DNA of 38,615 nucleotides from Candidatus Zixiibacteriota bacterium (GTDB lineage Bacteria > Zixibacteria > MSB-5A5 > GN15 > PGXB01): assembly GCA_900498245.1 (NCBI GenBank), contig LS998015.1, positions 2,504,481 through 2,543,095 of the forward strand. Reading direction: 5' to 3'. Shown piece after piece: positions 24,844-33,283 of this stretch. The notes beneath the pieces were generated by a model that was not told the origin of the DNA, made no database searches, and worked only from the letters and a program-made list of their open reading frames with translations. The translations under genes were made by a program, and so were the position numbers. Position 1 is the stretch's first letter. Each line of letters starts with the position of its first letter.

Positions 24844-26247
24844 TTATTTGACCTTTATCCCACTGCCAGCGACTTCTTCCAATTCGGCAGTGAAATGCCT
24901 TAAATATGTCGCCTGACGAGTCAGCCGATACCCTTTCAATGACTCTTTCTTCCGGGCAATCCGCCCGATGACATCCGCCACATAGTCAAGATGACTGGCG
25001 GTAAAGACTCTCCGCGGTACGGCTAGACGAACCAATTCCCGCGGGGCCTTCATTTCCTCACCGGTTACCGGGTCGATTCCGCCGAACATCATCGAACCGA
25101 TTTCCACCGCCCGGATTCCCCCTTCGCGATACAACTCCACCGTAAGTGACTGCGCCGGGAATTGGTGATACGGAATATGCGGCAGGAATCGGCCGGCATC
25201 GATAAATATTGCATGTCCTCCGGTCGGCTTTATGATCGGCGCTCCCGCCTGTTCTATCATCCTTCCAAAGTATTCAATCTGCCCTACCCGATACGCCAAA
25301 TAATCCTCGTTTAAGGCTTCCATCAGTCCGGTCGCCATGGCATCGATATCCCGCCCCGACATTCCGCCGTATGTGAAAAACCCTTCAATGACGATTAATA
25401 GTTCCGTCATCTTCCGGGCCAGTTCATCATCATTGACAGCAATAAACCCGCCCATATTCGCGAGACCGTCCTTTTTGGCCGACATTAAAGCCCCGTCCGC
25501 ATACGAAAACATTTCCTGCGCAATTTCCTTGATGCTCTTATTTTCAAAACCCGGTTCGAATTTCTTGATAAAATAGCAGTTCTCCGCATAGCGGGCGCAA
25601 TCGAAGAAAAAGAGAATGCCGTGCTTATGACAGATCCGCGATGCTTCCTTAATGTTGGCCATCGAAACCGGCTGACCACCCGATGAATTATTGGTCACGG
25701 TCATGAAAACCACTGGGACCTTCTCGGCTCCTTTTTCCTCGATAAACCGCTCCAGTTGATGTGTGTCCATGTTCCCTTTGAACGGGATTTCGTCATCCGA
25801 GGCCGCCTCGGGGCAGGGAAAGTCGACCGGGATACCATTCTTGTGCGAGGCATTGGCCCGGGTCGTGTCAAAATGAGTATTATTGGGGACATAATCCCCT
25901 TTTTTCAGCAGCGTCGAGAAAAATATATTTTCTGCCACCCGTCCCTGATGCACCGGTATGATATGCATCTTCCCGGTAATTTCTTTCACGACCTTTTCGA
26001 AATGGATGAACGAGCGCGCCCCGGCGTATGATTCGTCGCCGAGCATCAGCGCCGCCCACTGTTGCACCGACATCGCTCCCGTTCCGGAGTCGGTCAATAA
26101 ATCGATATAAATATCCTCGGCCCTGATTTTGAATACGTTGTACCTGGCATCTCGAATCACCCTCTCCCGTTCTTCGCGCGGCAGAAGGGCAATCGGTTCG
26201 ACTGATTTTATCCGAAATGGCTCGGCCGGATGTCTTTTATTATCCAC
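24844..26247 (-). CDS. tnaA: Tryptophanase (beta-eliminating lyase family)
   Basis: The 467-residue protein is a PLP-dependent beta-eliminating lyase. The PLP lysine is expected at Lys259 in MSAKKDG. Other family elements are PVHQGRVAEN near 98-107, FFDCAR with Asp216, and PTGGHAIFIDAG near 341-352. Tryptophanase and tyrosine phenol-lyase are told apart at the position of tyrosine phenol-lyase Arg381; here it is Ile383 in AVEIGSMM, as in tryptophanases. The expected reaction is tryptophan to indole, pyruvate and ammonia in the cytoplasm. The start is GTG at 26247 with GGGAGG 4 nt upstream. It lies 117 bp downstream of the asparaginase gene on the same strand. No TnaC-type leader peptide with tryptophan was found ahead of it. 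Confidence 0.87.
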   Translation of the reverse strand: MDNKRHPAEPFRIKSVEPIALLPREERERVIRDARYNVFKIRAEDIYIDLLTDSGTGAMSVQQWAALMLGDESYAGARSFIHFEKVVKEITGKMHIIPVHQGRVAENIFFSTLLKKGDYVPNNTHFDTTRANASHKNGIPVDFPCPEAASDDEIPFKGNMDTHQLERFIEEKGAEKVPVVFMTVTNNSSGGQPVSMANIKEASRICHKHGILFFFDCARYAENCYFIKKFEPGFENKSIKEIAQEMFSYADGALMSAKKDGLANMGGFIAVNDDELARKMTELLIVIEGFFTYGGMSGRDIDAMATGLMEALNEDYLAYRVGQIEYFGRMIEQAGAPIIKPTGGHAIFIDAGRFLPHIPYHQFPAQSLTVELYREGGIRAVEIGSMMFGGIDPVTGEEMKAPRELVRLAVPRRVFTASHLDYVADVIGRIARKKESLKGYRLTRQATYLRHFTAELEEVAGSGIKVK

Positions 26248-26295
26248 GAAACCTCCCGGTGGTCACAATTTTACTGCTATCATCATACTTTGTAG

Positions 26296-26339
26296 GTCGG
26301 GTCTCGAACTCCGGCCTTCGCCGGGGTGAGAAACCCGAC
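26296..26339. repeat. Two-part intergenic hairpin between the asparaginase and tryptophanase genes
   Basis: The outer arms GTCGGGT (26296-26302) and ACCCGAC (26333-26339) pair perfectly. The pairing continues with CTC/GAG, and an inner stem CCGGC-CTTC-GCCGG lies at 26311-26324. No U-tract follows directly. It resembles the REP-type hairpins scattered between genes in many bacteria, and might attenuate tnaA or protect the asparaginase message. Confidence 0.5.
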
Positions 26340-26364
26340 AATTCTTTTCAATTCTAATACAATA

Positions 26365-27372
26365 TCACGCTTTTTTCAAGGTGAATTCGGCCTTAATCCG
26401 GCCCGTGGCGATTTTCCGCCAGTTGTATATTTGAGGATTATAAAACGGTTTAAAATACTCCGCTTTCTCGACATCAATTAGGCCTAGTTGCCGCAAAACC
26501 TCGATTGTCACCGTCGGTATCGCCCGTTCATTGCCGTCGTTGATCTTAACGGCGATCCCGATCGGCGGGTCGGCAAAACCGATGCCCTGAATCGCTTCGG
26601 CGCCCCCTTTGCTCACAACATTTCCGGGGAAACTCCTCATAATCGCCAAGTCGAATCTTCCCTCACCGGAAAACATCTCCGGAAATTCCGTCATCGCCTG
26701 TTTGATACGATTTAAAATTCGGGATATCTCCGGGTCGCCTCCCTCGCCATTGGCCAGTTTCTTGAACGCCACCGCGGTGTTCAAAAGGGGTAACCCGAAA
26801 TTCGGCGCCGAACAGCCGTCGACCCCCAGTTTAATCTCTACCTTGGGGATTTCATACATCTTCGAGGCCGCTTCCAGAACCAGCGTTTGAGTCCGGGAGT
26901 CAAAATCAAGATATTTCTCGATATCCTCGCCCAGATATCTGGCCAGAGCCAGAAATCCGGAATGCTTGCCTGAGCAGTTGTGACGAAGCGGGTCCTTGTG
27001 TTCCTCATGATACGGTATCGCTCCTGCCGCCTGCATATATATCGGAACGTGGGTGCCGCATTTGAGATTTTCCGCCGAATTCCCGGCCGCCGCAAGATTG
27101 GCCGCCACCACCGCTTTATGATGATCGGTCCCCGAATGCGACCCGCACATAATCGCAAGTTGTTTGTTGGTGAATTTAAAATGATCCGCCGCTCCGGTCT
27201 GAAGAAGCGGAATCAACTGGAATGGTTTGGCCGAGGATCGGACAAACGTGAAAAACTCCGGATCCCCGACATAGTGGGTCAACCGGCCGTTTTTATCCAC
27301 CACCGCGACCGACCCGTAATGAACCGATTCTTCCCTCTCCCCCCGATATACCTTGGCAACTATTTCAACCAT
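26365..27372 (-). CDS. Class 3 (Rhizobium etli ReAV-type) L-asparaginase
   Basis: The 335-residue protein belongs to the asparaginase II family PF06089. Known ReAV active-site residues all fall at a constant offset of two: Ser46 and Lys49 in RSSAKPFQ (ReAV Ser48, Lys51), Ser78 in CGSHSG (Ser80), Cys133 and Lys136 in NCSGKH (Cys135, Lys138), and Asp185 and Cys187 in GVDGCSAP (Asp187, Cys189). The cysteines and lysine form the zinc site. The expected reaction is asparagine to aspartate plus ammonia in the cytoplasm; there is no signal peptide. AAAGGAG stands upstream of the ATG but 12 nt away, next to a small hairpin. A 6-bp inverted repeat (GTCTGA/TCAGAC, 27450-27471) lies farther upstream. 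The nearest downstream gene is tryptophanase. Confidence 0.9.
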   Translation of the reverse strand: MVEIVAKVYRGEREESVHYGSVAVVDKNGRLTHYVGDPEFFTFVRSSAKPFQLIPLLQTGAADHFKFTNKQLAIMCGSHSGTDHHKAVVAANLAAAGNSAENLKCGTHVPIYMQAAGAIPYHEEHKDPLRHNCSGKHSGFLALARYLGEDIEKYLDFDSRTQTLVLEAASKMYEIPKVEIKLGVDGCSAPNFGLPLLNTAVAFKKLANGEGGDPEISRILNRIKQAMTEFPEMFSGEGRFDLAIMRSFPGNVVSKGGAEAIQGIGFADPPIGIAVKINDGNERAIPTVTIEVLRQLGLIDVEKAEYFKPFYNPQIYNWRKIATGRIKAEFTLKKA

Positions 27373-27388
27373 TTATCAATGTCACTCC

Positions 27389-27406
27389 TTTGGCAAGCGT
27401 GCCAAA
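27389..27406 (-). promoter_or_regulatory. Hairpin overlapping the asparaginase ribosome-binding region
   Basis: TTTGGCA (27389-27395) and TGCCAAA (27400-27406) form a perfect 7-bp stem with a 4-nt loop. Its edge runs into the AAAGGAG that precedes the asparaginase start. It could hinder translation or serve as an operator; nothing further is known. Confidence 0.35.
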
Positions 27407-27528
27407 ATATGCATAATTTCTGCCTTTGTCTATCAGAAAAATGAAAATTGTCTGATAATAAAATGTCAGACGAAGAAATCAGGGACGCGGGCATTTCACA
27501 ATGAAAGAGCCGCGCTTATTGGGCTATA

Positions 27529-29139
27529 TTACCAGGCATACATGATTATAACTTTGGGAGCATACGTTTTATCGGAGCATTCCGAAGAGATGATATAAAA
27601 CCGGCTATCAGTATATAAATAAGCCTCCGACGACGGTGTATTTAATACAATTCCATGGGTAAAGGCGCTATGGGTTCTATAAAACGAAGAGACATCGATT
27701 TGTAATTCGTCTTCCGCGGTGAAGTTGTATATATCAAATAGATGACTGAATCCCGGTCTATTGTCAAATGTGATTTCGTCTTCCGACCAATCCGTTAATG
27801 GCTCGCTGACTTTCATGATACTCGGATATGTCCCATAATATATAACGGAGAAATTTAGGACCAAAAAGGCACCAACATAATCGGCCGTATCAATTGAATA
27901 TGAAAATTGCGGCAGTTTGAAAAGAGAGTTTTCATCAAAATAGTGCCGCACGTACATTTCATCATATTGCCCATCAACCCAATAATACTCCTTTGTGAGC
28001 CATTCATTGCTATAAGTCCCCAAATCGACATCCTGACCGTAATTGGTCTGCCTGTATGAATCATAATCGGAAGAATATCTGATCATGGCGTCTTCCGTAA
28101 CATAAACAGTATCGGCCATTATTTTCCTCAACACAATGTTTTTTGCCTGCGGGACCCCGGTTATATCCAGAGTATCTATAAAATTAAAATAATTGAATTT
28201 TTTGCATTTCAGGACCTGCCTCCCTCTGGGCACCAGCGCCAATTGATAATAGCCGTTTTCGCCCGTCGTATCTGATATATTCCCCACTGACACCACTGCG
28301 TCTTTAATCGGCCCCTCGATAGCATGGGATACATACCCCACCAGATTATATTTGCTTCCCATGAGAATTATAAATGTCTTCTGCTGGGCCGTCAGGGCAA
28401 TCGTATCTTGAAAGGGATAATATTCCGGTTGATTGCACGTAATCGTTTGATTCCCTGTCGGGATTAGTGCAAATTCATAATACCCCGTCTCATTGGTGGT
28501 GTCCGCCATCCCGTTTATTGACACTATCGCCCCCGATATCGGCAAACCCGAACGATTCCTCACATACCCCACCAGATTAAACTCTGATTGCAGCGTCAAA
28601 TCTCTTCTCCTATAATTGGATGTGACCGTCACCGTATCCTCAACAGGATAATATCCGGGAAAATAACAGTAGATCGAACTCTTTCCCGATAGGGCCGATT
28701 TAAATCGATATATCCCGTCAATATCGGTCGTGTCAACTCCATCCCCAATCGAAACAACCGCCCCAGGAACATTCGCCCCGGCAAGGTTCCTAACCTGCCC
28801 CACCAGATTGGCACTATCCTGTAAGGTGATAATATAGGCGGTATTCTGGGCTACCGAAAGACTATCGCTATATAATTTAAAATCGTCGGTCTTCACCATT
28901 ACCTGATATTTCCCCGGTGTAATATTGCTAAAACTAAACACTCCGGCCGTATCCGTCAGGCAGGAATCATCCCCCAACGTCACCATCACGTCTCGTACCG
29001 GAGTCCCGAATGAAAACCGCTCCGCCTTTCCCATGACTCTCCATTCGGTTGATCCCTGCGGTTCAATGCTCTTCTTCTGACAGCCGAATATAAACAGGGC
29101 AGCGATAAAAGCCATCAATCCAAAATTCTTAACTTTCAT
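27529..29139 (-). CDS. Lipoprotein with four carboxypeptidase-regulatory-like repeats and a DNRLRE-like C-terminal domain
   Basis: The 536-residue lipoprotein precursor has a lipobox ending in FIFGC (Cys20), then QKKSIEPQGSTEWRVMGK. Four repeats of about 75 residues follow, each with a turn like GAVVSIGDGVDTTDIDGIY and a Y(F/Y)P..DT ending, as in CarboxypepD-regulatory/PEGA-type domains. From about residue 345 comes a beta-rich domain starting DTVYVTEDAMIRYSSDYD, resembling DNRLRE/CBM-type modules often found on extracellular proteins. It is a paralogue of the gene directly upstream, which has five repeats. ATG at 29139 is chosen because it starts a standard lipoprotein signal; ATG at 29148 is also in frame. 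The gap to the upstream stop codon is 14-23 bp, so both are probably on one transcript. It is probably displayed on a membrane; its binding partner is unknown. Confidence 0.75.
   Translation of the reverse strand: MKVKNFGLMAFIAALFIFGCQKKSIEPQGSTEWRVMGKAERFSFGTPVRDVMVTLGDDSCLTDTAGVFSFSNITPGKYQVMVKTDDFKLYSDSLSVAQNTAYIITLQDSANLVGQVRNLAGANVPGAVVSIGDGVDTTDIDGIYRFKSALSGKSSIYCYFPGYYPVEDTVTVTSNYRRRDLTLQSEFNLVGYVRNRSGLPISGAIVSINGMADTTNETGYYEFALIPTGNQTITCNQPEYYPFQDTIALTAQQKTFIILMGSKYNLVGYVSHAIEGPIKDAVVSVGNISDTTGENGYYQLALVPRGRQVLKCKKFNYFNFIDTLDITGVPQAKNIVLRKIMADTVYVTEDAMIRYSSDYDSYRQTNYGQDVDLGTYSNEWLTKEYYWVDGQYDEMYVRHYFDENSLFKLPQFSYSIDTADYVGAFLVLNFSVIYYGTYPSIMKVSEPLTDWSEDEITFDNRPGFSHLFDIYNFTAEDELQIDVSSFYRTHSAFTHGIVLNTPSSEAYLYTDSRFYIISSECSDKTYAPKVIIMYAW
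28231..29087 (-). repeat. Copy 1 of the duplicated lipoprotein coding segment
   Basis: This stretch aligns without gaps to 30105-30961 at a constant offset of 1874 bp. Identity rises toward the 5' end of the genes: 28947-29087 differs from 30821-30961 at only one position seen (CCCATGACTC versus CCCATGACCC). Confidence 0.8.
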
Positions 29140-29162
29140 GATAATCATTTTTAATTACCATT

Positions 29163-31022
29163 TCAATATCTATGACAAACAACCACTTTTGGTCGCTTAG
29201 TAACGTCTGAATATTCACTGGAATAAAAGGCACAATCCATTTCCTCCGGGCAGCACCCGTTGCAGCAGGAGACAGTAGTAGATAGCATTATCCCATATTG
29301 CGCGCTCATGGGATTTGAATATAAGGTGCGAATATCTAATGCCATCGTCGGACCATTGGAACCCTGCAATTCAACATACTTCCATAAGGAGGCGGATGGC
29401 CTGGTATTATTAGTTACCGTCTGCTCACTCCAATCACCCTGCAATTTGGAAATTGCGAGATATACTTCCGACATGAATCCCCCGCAAGATACATAATATG
29501 GACCTTTGGATAAAGTCAAGACAAGCGTTACCGAGTCTGCCTCAGCGATTTCAGCCGCTGTGCCTGCATCTGGCAATTTCATTAAGGATAGAGCACCCCA
29601 ATAATCATTAATGAAAACAAAAGTGTCCCCATCAAAATATAAGTCCATAAAACAGTATCCTTGCACCGCCAATGACCCGGTATTAATGTTGCTGTCTTCC
29701 AATGACTTCCTGGAGTCATAAGCGACTGTAGCATCCTCGGTCACAAAAAAGGTATCGGCGACAATTCGAAAGAGCGATATATCCAGTTGTTGTTGTATTG
29801 CCGTCACCTCCAGAGTATCCGTAAAGTCGAAATAGGACCCTTTACTGCAATTAATTAATTGATTTCCTATCGGCACCAGGGGCAGTTCATAATTGCCCAA
29901 TATGTCTGTCGTATCTTTTATCGCCCCCACCGACACTATCGCCCCTTCGATCGGCCCCTCAATATGATGATATACCTGCCCCACCAAATTGTATTTGGAA
30001 TTCATTGTAATATCATGTGTCTGTTGCCAGTCTGTCACCTGGATTGTATCCTGAAGAGGATAATATTCCCACTGATTGCAGGAAATTATTTGATTTCCCA
30101 GTGGCACCAGCGCCAATTGATAATAGCCGTTGTCATCTGTTGTATCCGCTATTTCCCCCACCGACACCACCGCCCCATGGATTGGCCCCTCGATAGTATG
30201 AGACACGTATCCCACCAGATTGTACTTGCTTCCCATTAGGATGATAAATGTCTGCTGCTGGGCCGTTATGGCAATCGTATCTTGAAACGGATAAAATTCC
30301 GATTGATTGCAGGTAATTGTCTGATTCCCCATCGGAACCAGCGCAAACTCATAATACCCCATTTCATCAGTGGTGTCGGCCATTCCATAAATTGATACTA
30401 TCGCCCCCGATATCGGCAAACCCGCACGATTCCGTACATACCCCACCAGATTAAACTCTGATTGCAGCGTCAAATCTCTTCTCCTATAATTGGATGTGAC
30501 CGTCACCGTATCCTGAAAAGGATAATATCCGGGAAAATAGCAGTAGATCGAACTCTTTCCTCCTGGGGCCGATTTAAATCGATATATGCCGTCAATATCG
30601 GTCGTATCGACCTGATTTCCGACGACTACTGCGATACCCGGAAGTTTCACCCCGGAAAGATTCTTTACCTGCCCCACCAGATTGGCGCTGTCCTGCAAGG
30701 TGATATCATAAGCGATATTCTGGGTCACCGAAAGACTATCGCTATATAATTTGAATTCGTCGCTTTTCACTGCAACCTGATATTTCCCTGATGCAATATC
30801 GTCAAATCGAAACGCCCCGACCGTATCCGTCAGGCAGGAATCATCCCCCAACGTCACCATCACGTCTCGTACCGGAGTCCCGAATGAAAACCGCTCCGCC
30901 TTTCCCATGACCCTCCATTCGGTTGATCCCTGCGGTTCAATGCTCTTCTTCTGACAGCCGATTACTATGATAGAGATAATCGATAGAATAACGAAAATTC
31001 GCCGGATAATCCGTCCCGCCAT
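29163..31022 (-). CDS. Lipoprotein with five carboxypeptidase-regulatory-like repeats and a DNRLRE-like C-terminal domain
   Basis: The 619-residue lipoprotein precursor has a lipobox IIVIGC (Cys23) followed by the same QKKSIEPQGSTEWRVMGK sequence as its neighbour. Five repeats of about 75 residues follow, for example NLVGYVRNRAGLPISGAIV and NLVGQVYHHIEGPIEGAIV, one more than in the neighbour. The C-terminal domain begins near 435 with DTFFVTEDATVAYDSRKS and ends with a cysteine-rich stretch (TVSCCNGCCPEEMDC). The start ATG has GGTGAGGAG 2 nt upstream. A promoter with an overlapping inverted repeat lies about 40 bp upstream. The sucD gene ends 95 bp before it. The C-terminal part is much less alike between the two paralogues than the repeats are, suggesting specialised ligands. 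Confidence 0.75.
   Translation of the reverse strand: MAGRIIRRIFVILSIISIIVIGCQKKSIEPQGSTEWRVMGKAERFSFGTPVRDVMVTLGDDSCLTDTVGAFRFDDIASGKYQVAVKSDEFKLYSDSLSVTQNIAYDITLQDSANLVGQVKNLSGVKLPGIAVVVGNQVDTTDIDGIYRFKSAPGGKSSIYCYFPGYYPFQDTVTVTSNYRRRDLTLQSEFNLVGYVRNRAGLPISGAIVSIYGMADTTDEMGYYEFALVPMGNQTITCNQSEFYPFQDTIAITAQQQTFIILMGSKYNLVGYVSHTIEGPIHGAVVSVGEIADTTDDNGYYQLALVPLGNQIISCNQWEYYPLQDTIQVTDWQQTHDITMNSKYNLVGQVYHHIEGPIEGAIVSVGAIKDTTDILGNYELPLVPIGNQLINCSKGSYFDFTDTLEVTAIQQQLDISLFRIVADTFFVTEDATVAYDSRKSLEDSNINTGSLAVQGYCFMDLYFDGDTFVFINDYWGALSLMKLPDAGTAAEIAEADSVTLVLTLSKGPYYVSCGGFMSEVYLAISKLQGDWSEQTVTNNTRPSASLWKYVELQGSNGPTMALDIRTLYSNPMSAQYGIMLSTTVSCCNGCCPEEMDCAFYSSEYSDVTKRPKVVVCHRY
30105..30961 (-). repeat. 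Copy 2 of the duplicated lipoprotein coding segment
   Basis: This is the partner of 28231-29087. It covers the lipobox-proximal region and the first four repeat units of the five-repeat lipoprotein. The additional fifth unit lies at about 29820-30100 and has no counterpart in the other gene. Confidence 0.8.
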
Positions 31023-31035
31023 ATCTCCTCACCAG

Positions 31036-31064
31036 TATTACATGGTCCTATTATCAATGTAATA
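31036..31064. promoter_or_regulatory. Inverted repeat overlapping the lipoprotein promoter
   Basis: TATTACAT (31036-31043) and ATGTAATA (31057-31064) are perfect 8-bp inverted arms, 13 bp apart. The right arm covers the proposed -10 box of the lipoprotein promoter and the left arm lies in the early leader, a usual arrangement for a repressor operator. Confidence 0.45.
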
Positions 31065-31083
31065 GACGAGACAATTATGTCAA
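31056..31083 (-). promoter_or_regulatory. Promoter of the lipoprotein pair
   Basis: On the minus strand a perfect TTGACA (31083-31078) is followed after 16 nt by TACATT (31061-31056). It lies between sucD and the first lipoprotein gene, about 35 bp from the ATG. Confidence 0.45.
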
Positions 31084-31117
31084 TATAAATAATAAAATTG
31101 ATAGCGTTGAAATTGCT

Positions 31118-32017
31118 CTATGTACGGACGACGATATTATCGAGATATGCCTTTATTCCCAGTTTCTTCAATATCTCCGGGATATCCATGAATGTCCGTG
31201 CCAGATTGATACCGGTGGCACTTAACGCGTCAAGTTTCGCACCGGCTCCGCCCGTCTTCCCCTCTACCATTGCCCCGGCGTGTCCCATCACTCGTCCCGG
31301 CGGTGCATATACCCCGGCAATCATTGCCACCACCGGTTTCTTCATCTTTTTAATTGTCTTGACCGCCTGCTCTTCATATTTTCCGCCGATTTCGCCGATC
31401 ATAAGCACCGCCTGAGTCTTGTGATCCTTCTCGAACATCCAGAGAATTTCATCGAAAGTCGCTCCCAGGATAGCGTCGGCCCCCAGCCCGATACAACTAC
31501 TTTCCCCGTAACCGGCCCGGGTCAGCATATCGGCGGCATAGTACATAATCGATACCGACCGGCTCACTATCCCGATATTGCCGGGCCTAAACGGGATATC
31601 CGATATGACTCCGGCCAGGGCTTCACCCGGAGTAATAATTCCCGGGCTGTTTCCACCCAGTACAGTCACCTTGGCGGCCGCCGCCTCCTTCCTTACAAAC
31701 ATCATATCCCGCTTGGGAATATTCCCCGTCGCTATAATAATCGACTTCAAACCGGCCTGAATTCCCTCGACCGCCGCCATCTTGACATCCTGCGCCGGGT
31801 AAAAAATTACACCGGTCTCGGCTTTGGTCTCCCTGACGGCTTCGGCCGCCGAGTCAAACACCGGTCTCTCTTCGATTACCGTTCCCCCCTGACCCGAGGT
31901 GACTCCGCCCGCGATATTTGTCCCATATCCGATCATCCTCTTCGTATGAAATCGTCCGGCGTCGGTCTCTAACCCCTGCACTATAACTTTCGAATATTTA
32001 TTCAGGAGAATCGCCAT
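31118..32017 (-). CDS. Succinyl-CoA ligase alpha subunit-like protein (divergent)
   Basis: The 299-residue protein aligns along its whole length with SucD. The phosphorylated histidine is kept at His246 in GRVMGHAGA, the same number as in E. coli. The MIGEIGGKYEEQA motif near 206-218 is also kept. Several core motifs differ from true SucD. The N-terminal CoA loop reads GLETDAGRFH rather than the usual GxTGxQGxFH. GPNCPG is GGNSPG, without the cysteine. SRSGT is SRSVS, and GGDP is GADA. This suggests a paralogue with another acyl substrate, so no gene symbol is given. ATG at 32017 is chosen because it is homologous to the MSILID-type start and has GGGAGG 5 nt upstream; only one base separates it from the sucC-like stop codon. 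Confidence 0.75.
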   Translation of the reverse strand: MAILLNKYSKVIVQGLETDAGRFHTKRMIGYGTNIAGGVTSGQGGTVIEERPVFDSAAEAVRETKAETGVIFYPAQDVKMAAVEGIQAGLKSIIIATGNIPKRDMMFVRKEAAAAKVTVLGGNSPGIITPGEALAGVISDIPFRPGNIGIVSRSVSIMYYAADMLTRAGYGESSCIGLGADAILGATFDEILWMFEKDHKTQAVLMIGEIGGKYEEQAVKTIKKMKKPVVAMIAGVYAPPGRVMGHAGAMVEGKTGGAGAKLDALSATGINLARTFMDIPEILKKLGIKAYLDNIVVRT

Positions 32018-32018
32018 T

Positions 32019-33215
32019 TCAGCCTCCCTCTCCCCGCTTCGATAACTCCACCGCTCTGCGGGCCGCTTCCTCAATCGCCGTATCGCCGCCGTAGAATTCA
32101 ATCAATTGGAACAATTGCGGATCTTCCCGGCGGGCTTCCTCGAAAATTTGCATCCCCTCCGGGCACATATTTCCCGTTATGCAGATAACCATCGGTTTCT
32201 TTATGCCGTGCTCTTTTAAGTACGCGACCACTCCCCGGGCGAAATCATCGCATCTTGAAATACCCCCATAACGAGCCGCAAATACCCCTTTTACATTGGG
32301 ATTGTCGTGCAGTAGCCCCAGCATCAGACCGATTCGCTCCAGATTAGAGCCGCTGCTGCTGTCCATGAAATTGGCCGGCCGTCCCCCGAAATAATGAATC
32401 AAGTCGCCAGCCATTATGCCGAATCCCGCCCCCCCCGGCATTATTCCGACATCACCATCCAAATCGAGATATGGAATTCCCCATTGCCGGGCCTGAATTT
32501 CCCGAGGCGTCATGGCGCCGTCTTCGTGACGGTCCTCTATTCCCAGCACCGCCAGTTCCGGGTGACGGAACACGGCGCTGGCATCTACTGAAATTCTGCA
32601 GTCGGCCGCGATTAATTGACCGCTTTTGGTCAACACGAGGGGATTAATCTCGGCCATCTGGACATCATATTGACGGAACAACCGAAAAAGGCCGATAATT
32701 ATGTTCGACATCTCGTTTATCTGGGTCGATTTGATTCCAGCTCTCTTGGCAATTTCGGCCGCCCGAAATGGGAATAGATCCTCGTCAATATCAAAAAATT
32801 TTCGATGAATTTTCCTCGGATTCTTTTCGGCAACTTCGTCAATTTCGATCCCGCCCGTAGCCGACACCAGAATAACCACTTTGTTCAAAATCGGATCGAT
32901 TGTCATCCCCAGATACAATTCCTTGCGTATTTCGAGCCTCTGCTCCACCAGAATTTTTTCGACCGGGCAACCGCCGATTTTGAGAGAGAATAATTCCGCC
33001 GCGATAGTTTTCGCCTCCGACGGGGAATCGGCATCGCGGATCCCCCCGGCCTTGCCCCTACTTCCGGTCAGAACCTGCGCTTTGAGCATCACCGGCCCGT
33101 TTATGGCCGCCGCCGACGCCTCAACTTCCTCGGGATTTGACGCCAGTTTGCCGCGCGGAACTGGAATGCCGAATCCGGCCAGAAGTTCCTTTCCTTCACA
33201 TTCATACAGCCGCAT
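32019..33215 (-). CDS. Succinyl-CoA ligase beta subunit-like protein (divergent)
   Basis: The 398-residue protein is homologous to SucC, with an ATP-grasp domain (about 1-240) and a CoA-ligase domain after it. Conserved elements are RGKAGG near 53-58, KELYLGMTIDP near 98-108, MAEINPLVLTKSGQ near 194-207 and the GGISRCD element. As in the partner subunit, key spots deviate: the usual HAGGRGKAGG reads LTGSRGKAGG, NGAGLAM reads PGGAGFGIM, and DVGGGA reads DSSSGS. The overall reaction class (acyl-CoA plus phosphate plus NDP, or the reverse) is likely, but the acid used is uncertain. GGAG stands 6 nt upstream of the ATG. It is transcribed first, with the alpha-like gene one base downstream. Confidence 0.77.
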   Translation of the reverse strand: MRLYECEGKELLAGFGIPVPRGKLASNPEEVEASAAAINGPVMLKAQVLTGSRGKAGGIRDADSPSEAKTIAAELFSLKIGGCPVEKILVEQRLEIRKELYLGMTIDPILNKVVILVSATGGIEIDEVAEKNPRKIHRKFFDIDEDLFPFRAAEIAKRAGIKSTQINEMSNIIIGLFRLFRQYDVQMAEINPLVLTKSGQLIAADCRISVDASAVFRHPELAVLGIEDRHEDGAMTPREIQARQWGIPYLDLDGDVGIMPGGAGFGIMAGDLIHYFGGRPANFMDSSSGSNLERIGLMLGLLHDNPNVKGVFAARYGGISRCDDFARGVVAYLKEHGIKKPMVICITGNMCPEGMQIFEEARREDPQLFQLIEFYGGDTAIEEAARRAVELSKRGEGG

Positions 33216-33283
33216 TTAATGCTCCGCCATCTTCAATTTAGTCTACCTCTCGGAATATCGCTTCTCTCAATCATAGTGGCTGA

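Noticed and set aside
26248-26290. Seven-codon ATG frame (M-M-I-A-V-K-L) just upstream of tnaA, considered as a TnaC-like leader
   Set aside because: It contains no tryptophan and is too short for the known TnaC arrest mechanism.
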